DNA from: an uncultured Oscillospiraceae bacterium
Lineage (GTDB): Bacteria; Bacillota; Clostridia; Oscillospirales; Ruminococcaceae
DNA length: 64,000 nt
Reading direction: 5' to 3'
Assembly: GCA_900542145.1 (NCBI GenBank)
Contig: UQMF01000001.1
Coordinates: 160,762 to 224,761 of the forward strand
Shown here in pieces: positions 7,503 to 15,113 of the stretch; positions within the stretch are counted from its first letter, which is position 1, and every line of letters starts with the position of its first letter. Made by a program: the position numbers and the translations under genes. Below the pieces are notes generated by a model. That model made no database searches and was not told the origin of the DNA. It was given only the letters and a program-made list of their open reading frames with translations.

Positions 7503-8576
7503 CTAACCTCCCGTTTTTTGTCTGTTCTTATTTTGTCTGGAAAGCTCCAGGATTCTCCTGAATCCGGCGTCCGTGGAAGCCCACTTTTCCGTCACTGCCT
7601 CTTTCTGCTCCGGAGTGCCGTATTCCATGTAGTAGTTATCCCGGAACTCCTCGCCGATGGTGACCGGGACGCGGTGCGGCTTCACGCCGAGGTCCGCCGG
7701 GAAAAAGCGCTGCTTCATCATTCCGGTGATCTTCGCGGATTCCTCCGGAGTAAAGTCCACCTCAACGCTCTGTACCCTGCGGCTCCCGTCGGGAAGCAGA
7801 TCGTGCACCAGGTCAATCTTTACATTGAGTTTCATTCTGTCCGGGGAATGCTGCGGATCCGTCAGTGTGAAATCATACACCACATCGTATCTTACGACTG
7901 GGCTTCCGGCGAACAGCGAGCCGTCCTCAAGCCTGGGACGTCCGAACCCCAGCGCGTGCTGATTCTTCATTATGAACACGAACATCGCGTTGTCCATGAC
8001 CTTCTTGTCTGCGATAACCCAGAAGCAGACTCCGCGCTGATATGCATTGATATCCACAAGTTCAGCCGCCGGGAATCCGTGGTCCGCAACCATCTGGAGC
8101 GACAGCCCCAGTCCGTGCATGAGTCTGTCCTTCCCCACCAGGGGTATCGCGCGGTGGTACTTCTTCGCAAACGCGTCGAGGTACATATCGCCGCGGCAAA
8201 GATCCTCGATCATATCCAGAAGCCGATTTCCTTCATAGTCCACGCTCCTGGCTCCCTCATACGGGATAAGCCCTATCTTGCGGTAGGAGTCGCACATGAC
8301 GCCTTTCGCAAACTGGTAATTCACAAGGTACGCATTCCCGTTGTAGAACAGCCCCATCTGCCCCTGATTCAGCTTACGGGACATGGAGTGATCTCCGCCA
8401 TTTATATTGTCGTCTGCAAGAAGTTCCTCCACCCGGGGAATAAGCTCACCGGGTATCGCTTCCTCAACGGTGTTGAAGTGGTGCTGCTCGTTCTCGCAGG
8501 CGGTGATGTACCGCAGTATCTGTTGGTCAATGCAGTTTATCGCGTCCAGCAGGGATTTGTCATTGTAAAGGCTCAT
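7503..8576 (-). CDS. Hypothetical protein, 357 residues
   Basis: I do not recognise this protein. It starts at ATG 8576 with AAGGAG 6 bases upstream. It has no signal peptide or membrane segment. The first 60 residues look helical, then a folded region with aromatic clusters (MGLFYNGNAYLVNYQFAKG; QRGVCFWVIADKK) follows, and the tail is basic (RQNKNRQKTGG). Its position between the endonuclease IV-like gene and aroQ, with gaps of 9 and 3 bases, shows it is part of the operon but does not reveal its job. Confidence 0.8.
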   Translation of the reverse strand: MSLYNDKSLLDAINCIDQQILRYITACENEQHHFNTVEEAIPGELIPRVEELLADDNINGGDHSMSRKLNQGQMGLFYNGNAYLVNYQFAKGVMCDSYRKIGLIPYEGARSVDYEGNRLLDMIEDLCRGDMYLDAFAKKYHRAIPLVGKDRLMHGLGLSLQMVADHGFPAAELVDINAYQRGVCFWVIADKKVMDNAMFVFIMKNQHALGFGRPRLEDGSLFAGSPVVRYDVVYDFTLTDPQHSPDRMKLNVKIDLVHDLLPDGSRRVQSVEVDFTPEESAKITGMMKQRFFPADLGVKPHRVPVTIGEEFRDNYYMEYGTPEQKEAVTEKWASTDAGFRRILELSRQNKNRQKTGG

Positions 8577-8585
8577 GTCGGCTCC

Positions 8586-9428
8586 TTAAAGGGACTCGAA
8601 GTAGCGCTTCATCTCCGCGGCGTCCTCCGCCTGAGTACCGGCGGATTCGCAGATTATTGACGGCTGCATATTGCGGTCGTGTATCTCCTGCATAAGCGGC
8701 TGGTACTCCGGTCCGAACTGCGTGTCCGCAAAGGTCAGGTGGCGCTTCTCGCCGCCGGCGGTGTACTCTATGCGGCTGAAGTGGATATGCATGTTGTCCA
8801 GTCGCTCCCTGCCAAGCTTGTCCCCGATGAGATCCAGCATGTGCGCGTAATCCTCCCGGCAGGTTATGCCGCCGTGGGTGCGCGCGTACAGATGCCCGAA
8901 ATCCACTGTGGGCAGGAATCTCTCGTCAACGCCGCACAGCTCCAGGACTTCCTCCAGAGTGCCCAGCTGGTTCACCTTGCCCATCGTTTCCGGGCAGATG
9001 ATGATCTCGGACAAACCCTCGGAATCCAGGCGCTCCTGCGCTCTTTTCAGAGTGTCCTTTGCAAGCTCCGTAGCCTGCTCCCGGGTCATTTTCGAGCAGC
9101 TTCCGCTGTGCACGACGATCTTCCTTGCGCCGACGGAATGCGCCGCCTGCGCCGACTGGAAGATGTATTCCACGCTCTTCAGCCGTGTTTCCTCCTCCAC
9201 GGAGGAAAGCGATATGAAATACGGCGCGTGCAGCGTGACGTAAATCCCGTTCTGCTGCGCCAGTCCCGGCAGAAGCGCCGGAGTTTTCTCGCTGAGCCGC
9301 ACTCCGCGGCCGCACTCTATCTCGTAGCCGTTAAGTCCCATTGAAGCGAGGTATTCCGGCAGCTGCTCGGGGAATTTGCGCTTCCCCCAGCTCTCGGAAT
9401 TTCCGCCAGGTCCGAATGAAATAGCCAT
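8586..9428 (-). CDS. Endonuclease IV-like TIM-barrel protein
   Basis: The start is ATG 9428, which shares one base with the stop codon of yqeG (TAATG); the extension to 9503 lies within yqeG. The 280-residue protein has the AP endonuclease 2 / xylose isomerase-like barrel. Metal-binding segments are LHAPYF, VVHSG, CPETMGK, VDFGHLYART, MHIHFS and CESAG, in the order seen in endonuclease IV (Nfo). The protein therefore probably cuts DNA at abasic sites or is a close relative that acts on sugars. The well-kept His/Glu/Asp set favours a nuclease, but this is not certain. Confidence 0.8.
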   Translation of the reverse strand: MAISFGPGGNSESWGKRKFPEQLPEYLASMGLNGYEIECGRGVRLSEKTPALLPGLAQQNGIYVTLHAPYFISLSSVEEETRLKSVEYIFQSAQAAHSVGARKIVVHSGSCSKMTREQATELAKDTLKRAQERLDSEGLSEIIICPETMGKVNQLGTLEEVLELCGVDERFLPTVDFGHLYARTHGGITCREDYAHMLDLIGDKLGRERLDNMHIHFSRIEYTAGGEKRHLTFADTQFGPEYQPLMQEIHDRNMQPSIICESAGTQAEDAAEMKRYFESL

Positions 9429-9928
9429 TACTTCTCCTCCAGCTTTGAATAATCCCGGTGAAACACCCAGCTTTCGATGTGCCGCTTCAGTCGGAATGTC
9501 CACGTCTTTTCCAGGTGGAATGGCTCCACCAGCACGGTGCGTATCCCGGCGAGATTCCCTGCCATCACGTCGGTGAATATCTGGTCGCCGACGACCAGGG
9601 TCTCTTTCTTCTTCACGCCCATCGCCTTCACTGCGCGGTTCACGCCGAAAGTCAGCGGCTTGGCGCCGTTGGCGGTGAACTCAAGCCCCAGCTTCGCGGC
9701 AAGCGGAGCCACGCGCTTGTTCGTGTTATTGGACACCACGCGCATTTTTATTCCCAGGGCGCGCATTTTGTCCAGCCACTCGTCCACCCCGGATTCCGCC
9801 GCCGGATTTCCGTGCATGGAGAGTGTGTTGTCCATGTCGAGCACCAGGGCCTTCACGCCGTTTTTGCGCAGGAATCCCTCGTCTATCTGCAATACGCTTT
9901 TCAGCCAGAATGTGGGCTTGAACAGCAT
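9428..9928 (-). CDS. yqeG: YqeG-family HAD IIIA phosphatase
   Basis: This 166-residue HAD-superfamily protein carries motif I DMDNTLSMHG (about residue 31), motif II VVSNNT (about 64), a lysine in AKPLTFG and motif III VVGDQIFTDV. The family is related to mitochondrial phosphatidylglycerophosphate phosphatase (GEP4-like). In Bacillus the gene sits next to the ribosome assembly GTPase yqeH and aroE; here it leads an operon with aroQ. The rpsU terminator lies only 23 bases upstream of its ATG, so it is probably reached by readthrough. Confidence 0.9.
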   Translation of the reverse strand: MLFKPTFWLKSVLQIDEGFLRKNGVKALVLDMDNTLSMHGNPAAESGVDEWLDKMRALGIKMRVVSNNTNKRVAPLAAKLGLEFTANGAKPLTFGVNRAVKAMGVKKKETLVVGDQIFTDVMAGNLAGIRTVLVEPFHLEKTWTFRLKRHIESWVFHRDYSKLEEK

Positions 9929-9950
9929 AGGTTCCTCCTTAAAACAATTA

Positions 9951-9974
9951 AACCGGACAGTAAACTGCCCGGTT
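9951..9974 (-). terminator. Terminator after rpsU
   Basis: AACCGG (9951-9956) and CCGGTT (9969-9974) pair, with an inner CAG/CTG after one mismatch and a TAAA loop. On the minus strand a TAATTGTTTT run follows. It is immediately upstream of yqeG. Confidence 0.75.
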
Positions 9975-10011
9975 CAACCGTTGTGTTTTAGTCGCACTAA
10001 GCTCGAAAAGA

Positions 10012-10185
10012 TCAGAACTTACGCTTGCGAGCAGCTTCGGACTTCTTTTTACGTTTTACCGAAGGCTTTTCGTAATGCTCTCTCTTACGAACTTCAGCAA
10101 GAACGCCGTCCCTTGCGCATGAACGCTTGAAACGCTTCAGAGCGGTATCAAGAGATTCATTTTTGCCAAGACGAATTTCTGCCAT
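10012..10185 (-). CDS. rpsU: 30S ribosomal protein S21
   Basis: This 57-residue gene starts with ATG at 10185, with GGGAGGG 8 bases upstream, and ends with TGA at 10012-10014. The product begins MAEIRLGKNESLDTALKRF and has the basic C-terminal tail (KRKKKSEAARKRKF) of S21. It has a near-perfect promoter and its own terminator. In many firmicutes it adjoins yqeY; here its neighbours are yqeG and rsfS. Confidence 0.96.
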   Translation of the reverse strand: MAEIRLGKNESLDTALKRFKRSCARDGVLAEVRKREHYEKPSVKRKKKSEAARKRKF

Positions 10186-10258
10186 CTATATTTCCCTCCC
10201 TTTGCCAAGAGGCATAGGTTTTCTACATAATAGTAGCTATACAAAAAGTATATACTTA

Positions 10259-10287
10259 ATTATATCGCAAAAGCCACGATTTGTCAA
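10259..10287 (-). promoter_or_regulatory. Consensus promoter for rpsU
   Basis: On the minus strand TTGACA (10282-10287) and TATAAT (10259-10264) are both perfect and spaced by 17 bases. A direct repeat TTCGTGATTT (10306-10315 and 10322-10331 on plus) lies just upstream of the -35 element. Confidence 0.88.
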
Positions 10288-10373
10288 GGCTTAATCCTAA
10301 ATTTATTCGTGATTTTTGATTTTCGTGATTTCTGACAAATCCCGATGTTGAAATTTGGCGTTTTACGACACAC

Positions 10374-10730
10374 TCAGTCCTTGACGAGGTCGGAAATATC
10401 CACCGGTGTGCCGTCCGCCCAGAGGCGCTCCAGCTGATAGAAATCCCGGGTTTCCTCCAGGAACACATGCACGATGATGTCGTAGTAGTCCAGCACGATC
10501 CAGGTCTGGCTCTGGTAGCCCTCGATGCTCTTGGGCTTCACGCCCTTCTCGCCGAGCTGGTATTCCACCTCGTCCGCCAGCGCCTTGACCTGCGTTGTGC
10601 TGGTCGCGGAAGCGATGATGAAGTAATTCGCGAGTATCGTCAGATCCTCCACCTTGAGGGCGGTGATGTTCTTTGCTTTTCTGGAATCCAGCGCCTTTAC
10701 GGCGATCTCAAGTTCTTCTCTGTCGGTCAT
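10374..10730 (-). CDS. rsfS: Ribosomal silencing factor RsfS
   Basis: The start is ATG 10730, overlapping the TGA of yqeK by 4 bases (ATGA); the longer frame to 10874 only reflects yqeK. The 118-residue protein has the family core LTILANYFIIASATSTTQVKALADEVE and WIVLDYYDIIVHVF. RsfS binds ribosomal protein L14 and blocks subunit joining when nutrients are short. Its position after yqeK is the usual nadD-yqeK-rsfS order. No terminator is seen between it and the rpsU promoter. Confidence 0.96.
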   Translation of the reverse strand: MTDREELEIAVKALDSRKAKNITALKVEDLTILANYFIIASATSTTQVKALADEVEYQLGEKGVKPKSIEGYQSQTWIVLDYYDIIVHVFLEETRDFYQLERLWADGTPVDISDLVKD

Positions 10731-11320
10731 AGGATCTCCTTGTCTTTGTTGTATTTCAGATAGTAGTTGTAGGCTTCGAACGTGTAATGCGGAATGTATC
10801 CGCACTTTCTGCACACTTCCATGATGTTGTAGGCAAGCGCCACCGCCATCGCCCTGTCGAGGTCGCTGTGGCATATCTTGCGGAATCTGTCCACGTCCTT
10901 GTAGCTGCGCTCGGCGGAAATCATGTCCCCGAGGTAGACTATCTTCTCCAGCAGCGTCATCTTTGCGCAGCCGATGGTGTGGAAGCGTATCCCGGCGAGT
11001 ATCTCCTCATCGTCGATCCCGAGCTGATCCCGGACGTATGCCGCGCCTGCAACGGCGTGCCGCAGCGCCGGCGTGTCGATCTCCGCGGAATCCGGCTGGA
11101 ATCCGCTCTCGGCGGTCATCTGCTTCTGCCGCTCCGGAAGTTCCTCCTTCATGATGTCGTGGAGCATTCCGGCGAGGTAGCAGCGCTTCTTATCGCCGCC
11201 GAATCTCTCTGCCAAGTCGTAGCATGCCTCCGCCACATTCATGGTGTGGGTGAAGCGCTTCTTGGAGAGTCTGCCTTTCAGCAGCTCCTCATACTGGTCA
11301 AATTCCTTGTATCTGCTCAA
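10727..11320 (-). CDS. yqeK: YqeK-type HD-domain diadenosine tetraphosphatase
   Basis: This 197-residue HD-domain protein hydrolyses Ap4A symmetrically to two ADP. Metal-binding residues are visible in order: H in KRFTHTMNVAE, HD in AGMLHDIMKE, H in ALRHAVAG, H in GIRFHTIG and D in YLGDMIS. It overlaps rsfS by 4 bases. Normally it follows nadD directly. Here a DUF4375 gene and a frameshifted TIGR04076 gene lie between nadD and yqeK. Confidence 0.93.
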   Translation of the reverse strand: MSRYKEFDQYEELLKGRLSKKRFTHTMNVAEACYDLAERFGGDKKRCYLAGMLHDIMKEELPERQKQMTAESGFQPDSAEIDTPALRHAVAGAAYVRDQLGIDDEEILAGIRFHTIGCAKMTLLEKIVYLGDMISAERSYKDVDRFRKICHSDLDRAMAVALAYNIMEVCRKCGYIPHYTFEAYNYYLKYNKDKEIL

Positions 11321-11344
11321 AAAGAATTACCTCCATAGGTAAAG

Positions 11345-11710
11345 TCAGCAAAAAATCTCGTCCTTATGGTTTTCGACAAAAGCCATAAGATGATCTGTCA
11401 AAGACGGCTCAAACGAGTAAAATGCGTCGTCGGTGTCCTCAAAGCCGTTATCTTCGTCTTTGATCTCTTCCAACGCTTTCAGATAATTGTCAGCGAAACT
11501 TTTATCAGCTACCTTTGTCAGAGCTGAAACCAGTTCTTCGGGAACTGTATCGGGATAGCAGTCGAAATACCCACAGTGTCCGGCACTGTTCATCTCTGCG
11601 TCATACCAGAAACATAATACGGCTTCTTTCTGAATTTCCGTCAGAACAGAACGATCCCGGCTGCAAATATCTTCTATAAAAGTGTTCCACCTGATTGCTT
11701 CATCTGTCAT
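11345..11710 (-). CDS. DMP19/DUF4375-like protein
   Basis: The start is ATG 11710, with GAGAGG 6 bases upstream; the frame further up would need a TTG and would contain the binding site. The 121-residue acidic protein has the segment CFWYDAEMNSAGHCGYFDCY followed by PDTVPEELVSAL, which fits the DMP19 (DUF4375) family of unknown function. The codon use and local composition are a little less GC-rich than in the flanking operon. It sits in the block that interrupts nadD-yqeK. Confidence 0.65.
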   Translation of the reverse strand: MTDEAIRWNTFIEDICSRDRSVLTEIQKEAVLCFWYDAEMNSAGHCGYFDCYPDTVPEELVSALTKVADKSFADNYLKALEEIKDEDNGFEDTDDAFYSFEPSLTDHLMAFVENHKDEIFC

Positions 11711-11785
11711 GCTGCGCCTCTCACCCAATTAAGTTATCAGCCGTTTTTGCATGGTCCTATTCATGTATACCATCCGCAATAGATG

Positions 11786-12138
11786 TCACGGCTCTTTCCA
11801 GAAGCCGCCCTTATGGAAATTTTCGTTGCCGAGCGGCGTAGCGGTCAGCCGGAATATCACGCAACCGTCCGGACAGACGATGGTCTTGCTGTATCTGCCG
11901 TCGCCGCCGAGGTTCTCAAGGTCGCCGCCGCTGCGTACTGCTTCCATGAGCGGATATAACATCATCATGGTCTTGCTGCATATTCCGTAGCCGTCGGCGT
12001 TCACCGGACAGCCGTAGGTACAGCGGTATTTGTCGCCGATCTCCTCGCCGTTGCGGCACAGGTGCTCGTGTGATCTCCGCGGAGATACCCGGTCACCTCG
12101 ACCTGGAACTCGTATTCCTCATTGTACCATTTTCTCAC
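11786..12138 (-). pseudogene. TIGR04076-family gene broken by a single-base frameshift
   Basis: A GTG at 12138, 7 bases after the nadD stop, opens a frame encoding VRKWYNEEYEFQVEV and on to RGDHT. That frame runs on out of phase and stops at TGA. A different frame from about 12067 down to 11786 continues the protein without loss: HLCRNGEEIGDKYRC, then YGICSKTMMMLYPLME, then CPDGCVIFRL. Joining them needs one extra base near 12067-12070 (after RGDHT). The assembled protein matches the TIGR04076 family of small cysteine-rich proteins of unknown function. No slippery sequence is present, so this is either a recent pseudogene or a sequencing error. An internal start could give the 72-residue C-terminal part. 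Confidence 0.75.
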
Positions 12139-12144
12139 GGCGCA

Positions 12145-12741
12145 TTACCTGTACAGTCCCTTTTCACGGATATAATCCGCGACCCCTGCCGGAACCATTC
12201 CGGAAATATCCTTTCCGGCTGCGGCAGCTTCCCGTACCTCGGTGGAGGACATCGTGACAGCCTTTGTCGGCAGAACTTTCACCCTGCCGATTTCGTTGGC
12301 GTATTCCATCATATCCACCAGGCTGTCGTCGTCCCGGGCTGCGGCGCAGACCCTGGTTTCCTTGAGCAGCGATTCATACTTGTACCACTTCTCGAAACTG
12401 AACAGCATATCGCCGCCGATTATCAGAAACAGCTGCTCGTCCGGATACAGCTCCTTGAGAGCACGCACGGTATTTATCGTATAGCTTGTCCCACCAAGGC
12501 GCACTTCAATGTCGCTTATCTCCGCGCCGGGAATATGCCCGAATGCGCGGCGGCACATCTCTGCCCTGTCCTCGTAGGGAAGCAATTCGGTGTGCTTGTG
12601 CGGCGAAACGCAGGTCGGGATTATCAGCAGCCGGCGTAATTTCAGCTGCTTCACGGCTTCCTCGGCAAGGCGCACATGCCCGTTGTGAACAGGATTGAAC
12701 GCGCCGCCGAAAATACCGGTCTTCTTCACGTTGTCACTCAA
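12145..12741 (-). CDS. nadD: Nicotinate-nucleotide adenylyltransferase
   Basis: This 198-residue enzyme makes deamido-NAD from nicotinate mononucleotide and ATP. The nucleotidyltransferase motif GGAFNPVHNGH lies at residues 12-22, the substrate loop GGDMLFSFEKWYKY near 110, and the second ATP motif SSTEVR near 165. It overlaps the end of yhbY by 8 bases (12734-12741), so the two are translationally coupled. Together with yhbY, yqeK and rsfS it forms a typical firmicute ribosome-maturation and NAD cluster. Confidence 0.96.
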   Translation of the reverse strand: MSDNVKKTGIFGGAFNPVHNGHVRLAEEAVKQLKLRRLLIIPTCVSPHKHTELLPYEDRAEMCRRAFGHIPGAEISDIEVRLGGTSYTINTVRALKELYPDEQLFLIIGGDMLFSFEKWYKYESLLKETRVCAAARDDDSLVDMMEYANEIGRVKVLPTKAVTMSSTEVREAAAAGKDISGMVPAGVADYIREKGLYR

Positions 12742-13030
12742 GCTCGATCACCCTTTTCTTGGGGTCGCGGCTGCGGCGCCAGAGCACAAACTTCCTGCCA
12801 ATGACCTGTACGACGTCAGCCCTGAGCTGCTCCGCGATCTGGTCTGCGGCTTCCCTTGCGGTGAATTCGCAGTTCTCCTGGACGCCGACCTTGATCAGCT
12901 CCCGGACGTTCAGCACATCGTCCAGCTGCTTTATAAGCTCCTCGCCGATACCCTGCTTTCCCACAAAGAATATAGTGTTGTAGCTCTGCGCTATGGAGCG
13001 CAGGTGCGCCCTCTGTTTACTTGTCAGCAT
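12734..13030 (-). CDS. yhbY: YhbY-type ribosome assembly RNA-binding protein
   Basis: This 98-residue protein is a single CRM (RNA-binding) domain. It starts MLTSKQRAHLRSIAQ and has the glycine loop FVGKQGIGEELIKQLDDVL and the C-terminal RKFVLWRRSRDPKKR. It associates with pre-50S particles. Its ATG shares a base with the stop codon of rdgB, and its end overlaps nadD, so translation is coupled on both sides. Confidence 0.94.
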   Translation of the reverse strand: MLTSKQRAHLRSIAQSYNTIFFVGKQGIGEELIKQLDDVLNVRELIKVGVQENCEFTAREAADQIAEQLRADVVQVIGRKFVLWRRSRDPKKRVIELE

Positions 13031-13677
13031 TAACCGAATTTCTCCTTTAATATCTTGGCAAGCTGCTCGAACGCCCTTGCCCTGTGGCTTATCTGGTTCT
13101 TCTCGTCCTCGTCAAGCTCCGCCATGCTTCTGTCCTCGTCCACCATGAATATGGGGTCGTAGCCGAAGCCCTTGCTGCCGGTCATCTCGTCGCCTATGTA
13201 GCCTTCGATCTCACCGGTAACGGAATACTCGTCGTCCTCTGCGTAAATAAAGTATATCGAGCACACGAAGCGCGCCTCTCTGAGCGGACGGGAAACGCCG
13301 TGCATTTCCTCCAGGACCTTCTCGCAAAGCTCCTTGTCCGTTGCGCCCTCGCCGGCGTATCTCGCGGAATAGATACCGGGAGCGCCGTTGAGGAAATCTA
13401 TCTCAAGTCCGCTGTCGTCCGCAATGGTCGGCAGCTTGGTCGCTTCGAACACGGCGCGCGCCTTGATGTGCGCGTTCTCCTCAAAGGTATCGCCGTCCTC
13501 GATTATCTCATCTGTGAAGCCTGCCTCACGCATCGACATCACGTCAAAGCCGTATGGCTCCAGGAGCTTTCTGAACTCCCGGATCTTGCCCTGGTTGTTG
13601 GACGCAATTATCAGCCGCTGTCGGACAGGCGACGAGGCGGCAGGTTTTTCTTCGCCGGATCTGTGAAGATGTTTCAT
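13030..13677 (-). CDS. rdgB: XTP/dITP diphosphatase (RdgB/HAM1)
   Basis: This 215-residue enzyme removes non-canonical purine nucleotides (XTP, dITP) from the pool. The start has AAAGGA 6 bases upstream. After a 21-residue extension, the family begins at LIIASNNQGKIREFRKLL. The signature ADDSGLEIDFLNGAPGIYSA and the basic-acidic helix KGFGYDPIF, then SHRARAF, follow. It heads the rdgB-yhbY-nadD operon. A perfect TATAAT lies upstream at 13698-13703, but no -35 match at 17 bases was seen; a palindrome occupies that space. Confidence 0.95.
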   Translation of the reverse strand: MKHLHRSGEEKPAASSPVRQRLIIASNNQGKIREFRKLLEPYGFDVMSMREAGFTDEIIEDGDTFEENAHIKARAVFEATKLPTIADDSGLEIDFLNGAPGIYSARYAGEGATDKELCEKVLEEMHGVSRPLREARFVCSIYFIYAEDDEYSVTGEIEGYIGDEMTGSKGFGYDPIFMVDEDRSMAELDEDEKNQISHRARAFEQLAKILKEKFG

Positions 13678-13697
13678 AAAAAATCCTTTCCAATTTT

Positions 13698-13718
13698 ATT
13701 ATAGAGCACAAATGTGCT
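13698..13718 (-). promoter_or_regulatory. -10 element and palindromic operator candidate for rdgB
   Basis: A minus-strand TATAAT (13698-13703) is followed immediately upstream by the palindrome AGCACAAATGTGCT (13705-13718). The palindrome takes up the spacer between -10 and -35, as a repressor or activator site would. Confidence 0.4.
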
Positions 13719-13724
13719 TTTAAT

Positions 13725-13750
13725 TGATCAAAATCTCTGATCAAAATCTC
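13725..13750. repeat. 13-bp tandem direct repeat
   Basis: TGATCAAAATCTC occurs twice head to tail, directly upstream of the rdgB promoter region. It may be a regulator site or slippage; no function is known. Confidence 0.6.
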
Positions 13751-13784
13751 TAAAGGGTGGCGAGAAAGGTGCAGATCCAAGGAA

Positions 13785-13825
13785 ATTGACCAATGGCCAG
13801 GCTTTGTGCCTGCCATTGGTTAATT
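13785..13825 (-). terminator. Large inverted repeat after ftsY, probable terminator
   Basis: ACCAATGGC (13789-13797) pairs with GCCATTGGT (13812-13820), and an inner AGGC/GCCT extends the stem with one bulge. It lies just past the ftsY stop on the minus strand. There is no strong T run, so factor-independent termination is uncertain. Confidence 0.55.
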
Positions 13826-13861
13826 GACAACGGAGATGCGCCTTTATCGTCAGCCTTTTCA

Positions 13862-15103
13862 TCATTCAAAGAGCGCTTGTACATAGTCCTCGGGGCTGAA
13901 CGGCTGGAGATCGTCAATCTTCTCGCCGACGCCGACAAGCTTTACGGGTATGCCAAGTTCATTCTTTATAGGTATTATTATACCACCTTTTGCCGTTCCG
14001 TCAAGCTTTGTGAGAACAATTCCTGTAATTTCGGCACTTTCACTGAAAAGTTTCGCCTGATTGACTGCATTCTGTCCAGTAGTCGCGTCAAGCACCAATA
14101 AAGTTTCAACGGACGCGTCCGGGACTTCCCGGCTGATGACCCGGGCGATCTTCTTCAGCTCCTCCATCAGGTTCTTCTTATTGTGGAGTCTGCCTGCGGT
14201 ATCGCACAGCACTACGTCCGCACCGCGCGCCTTGGCAGCGCTGAGCGCGTCGAATACCACTGCCGCCGGGTCGCTTCCCTCGGAATGCTTGATGATATCC
14301 ACGCCTGCGCGGTCGGTCCAGACGTTGAGCTGGTCTATCGCCGCCGCACGGAACGTATCCGCCGCCGCCACGATCACCTTCTTACCCTGGGACTTGAGAT
14401 TCGCAGCCAGCTTACCTATCGTGGTGGTCTTTCCGGCGCCGTTCACGCCTATCACCATGATAACGGAGGGCTTGGTATCCAGCCGCAGTTCGTTGCCGCC
14501 GGTCAGCATTTCCGCAATGATCTCGCGCAGCAGCTTCTTGACGTCCGCCGGGTCGGTCGCGCCGGTGCGCTTTACCGCCTGGCGCAGCTTGTCGCAGATC
14601 TCCATGGAGGTTTCCGCGCCGATGTCAGAGAGGATCAGGGTTTCCTCCAGCTCGTCGAAAAAGTCCTCGTCTATCTTAGTGAAGCTGTTCATCAGCAGCT
14701 CCAGCTTGCTCATGAAGCCGTCCTTGGTCTTTTTCAGTCCGTTCTTCAGCTTCTCAAAGAATCCTACTTTCTTAGGCTCCTCTGCGCCGTCCTCCGGGAG
14801 GATCTCAGCTTCCTCCGGCTCCTCCTCTGCGGATTCCGGCTGCGCCTCCTCCGCCTGGGGAATATTCTCGGGCTGTTCCGTAATTTCCGGTGATTCCTGT
14901 GCCTCCGGCTCATCGGAGGTCAGCGGCTCTTCGGGCGCTGTTTCAGCTTCGGGAGCCGGCTGCGGAGAGTACTGCTCCGGCTGCCCCTCCCCGGGAACGC
15001 TATCGTCAGCCGCTTCAGCCTGCTCTGCTTCGGTCTGGCTGATGATCTCTTCATCGGCTTCCTCCTGCTTCTTCTTTTTCTTGAATTTATCGAAAAATCC
15101 CAT
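13862..15103 (-). CDS. ftsY: Signal recognition particle receptor FtsY
   Basis: This 413-residue GTPase docks SRP-ribosome complexes at the membrane. It has a short basic start (MGFFDKFKKKKK), then about 90 acidic, proline-rich residues forming the A domain, then a second amphipathic motif VGFFEKLKNGLKKTK. The NG domain follows from about residue 115. GTPase motifs are GVNGAGKTTTIGKLA (G1), DTFRAAAIDQL, DTAGRLHNK (G3) and TKLDGTAKGG (G4). It lies 10 bases after smc, the usual smc-ftsY pair. Confidence 0.97.
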   Translation of the reverse strand: MGFFDKFKKKKKQEEADEEIISQTEAEQAEAADDSVPGEGQPEQYSPQPAPEAETAPEEPLTSDEPEAQESPEITEQPENIPQAEEAQPESAEEEPEEAEILPEDGAEEPKKVGFFEKLKNGLKKTKDGFMSKLELLMNSFTKIDEDFFDELEETLILSDIGAETSMEICDKLRQAVKRTGATDPADVKKLLREIIAEMLTGGNELRLDTKPSVIMVIGVNGAGKTTTIGKLAANLKSQGKKVIVAAADTFRAAAIDQLNVWTDRAGVDIIKHSEGSDPAAVVFDALSAAKARGADVVLCDTAGRLHNKKNLMEELKKIARVISREVPDASVETLLVLDATTGQNAVNQAKLFSESAEITGIVLTKLDGTAKGGIIIPIKNELGIPVKLVGVGEKIDDLQPFSPEDYVQALFE

Positions 15104-15113
15104 AGTACCTCCG

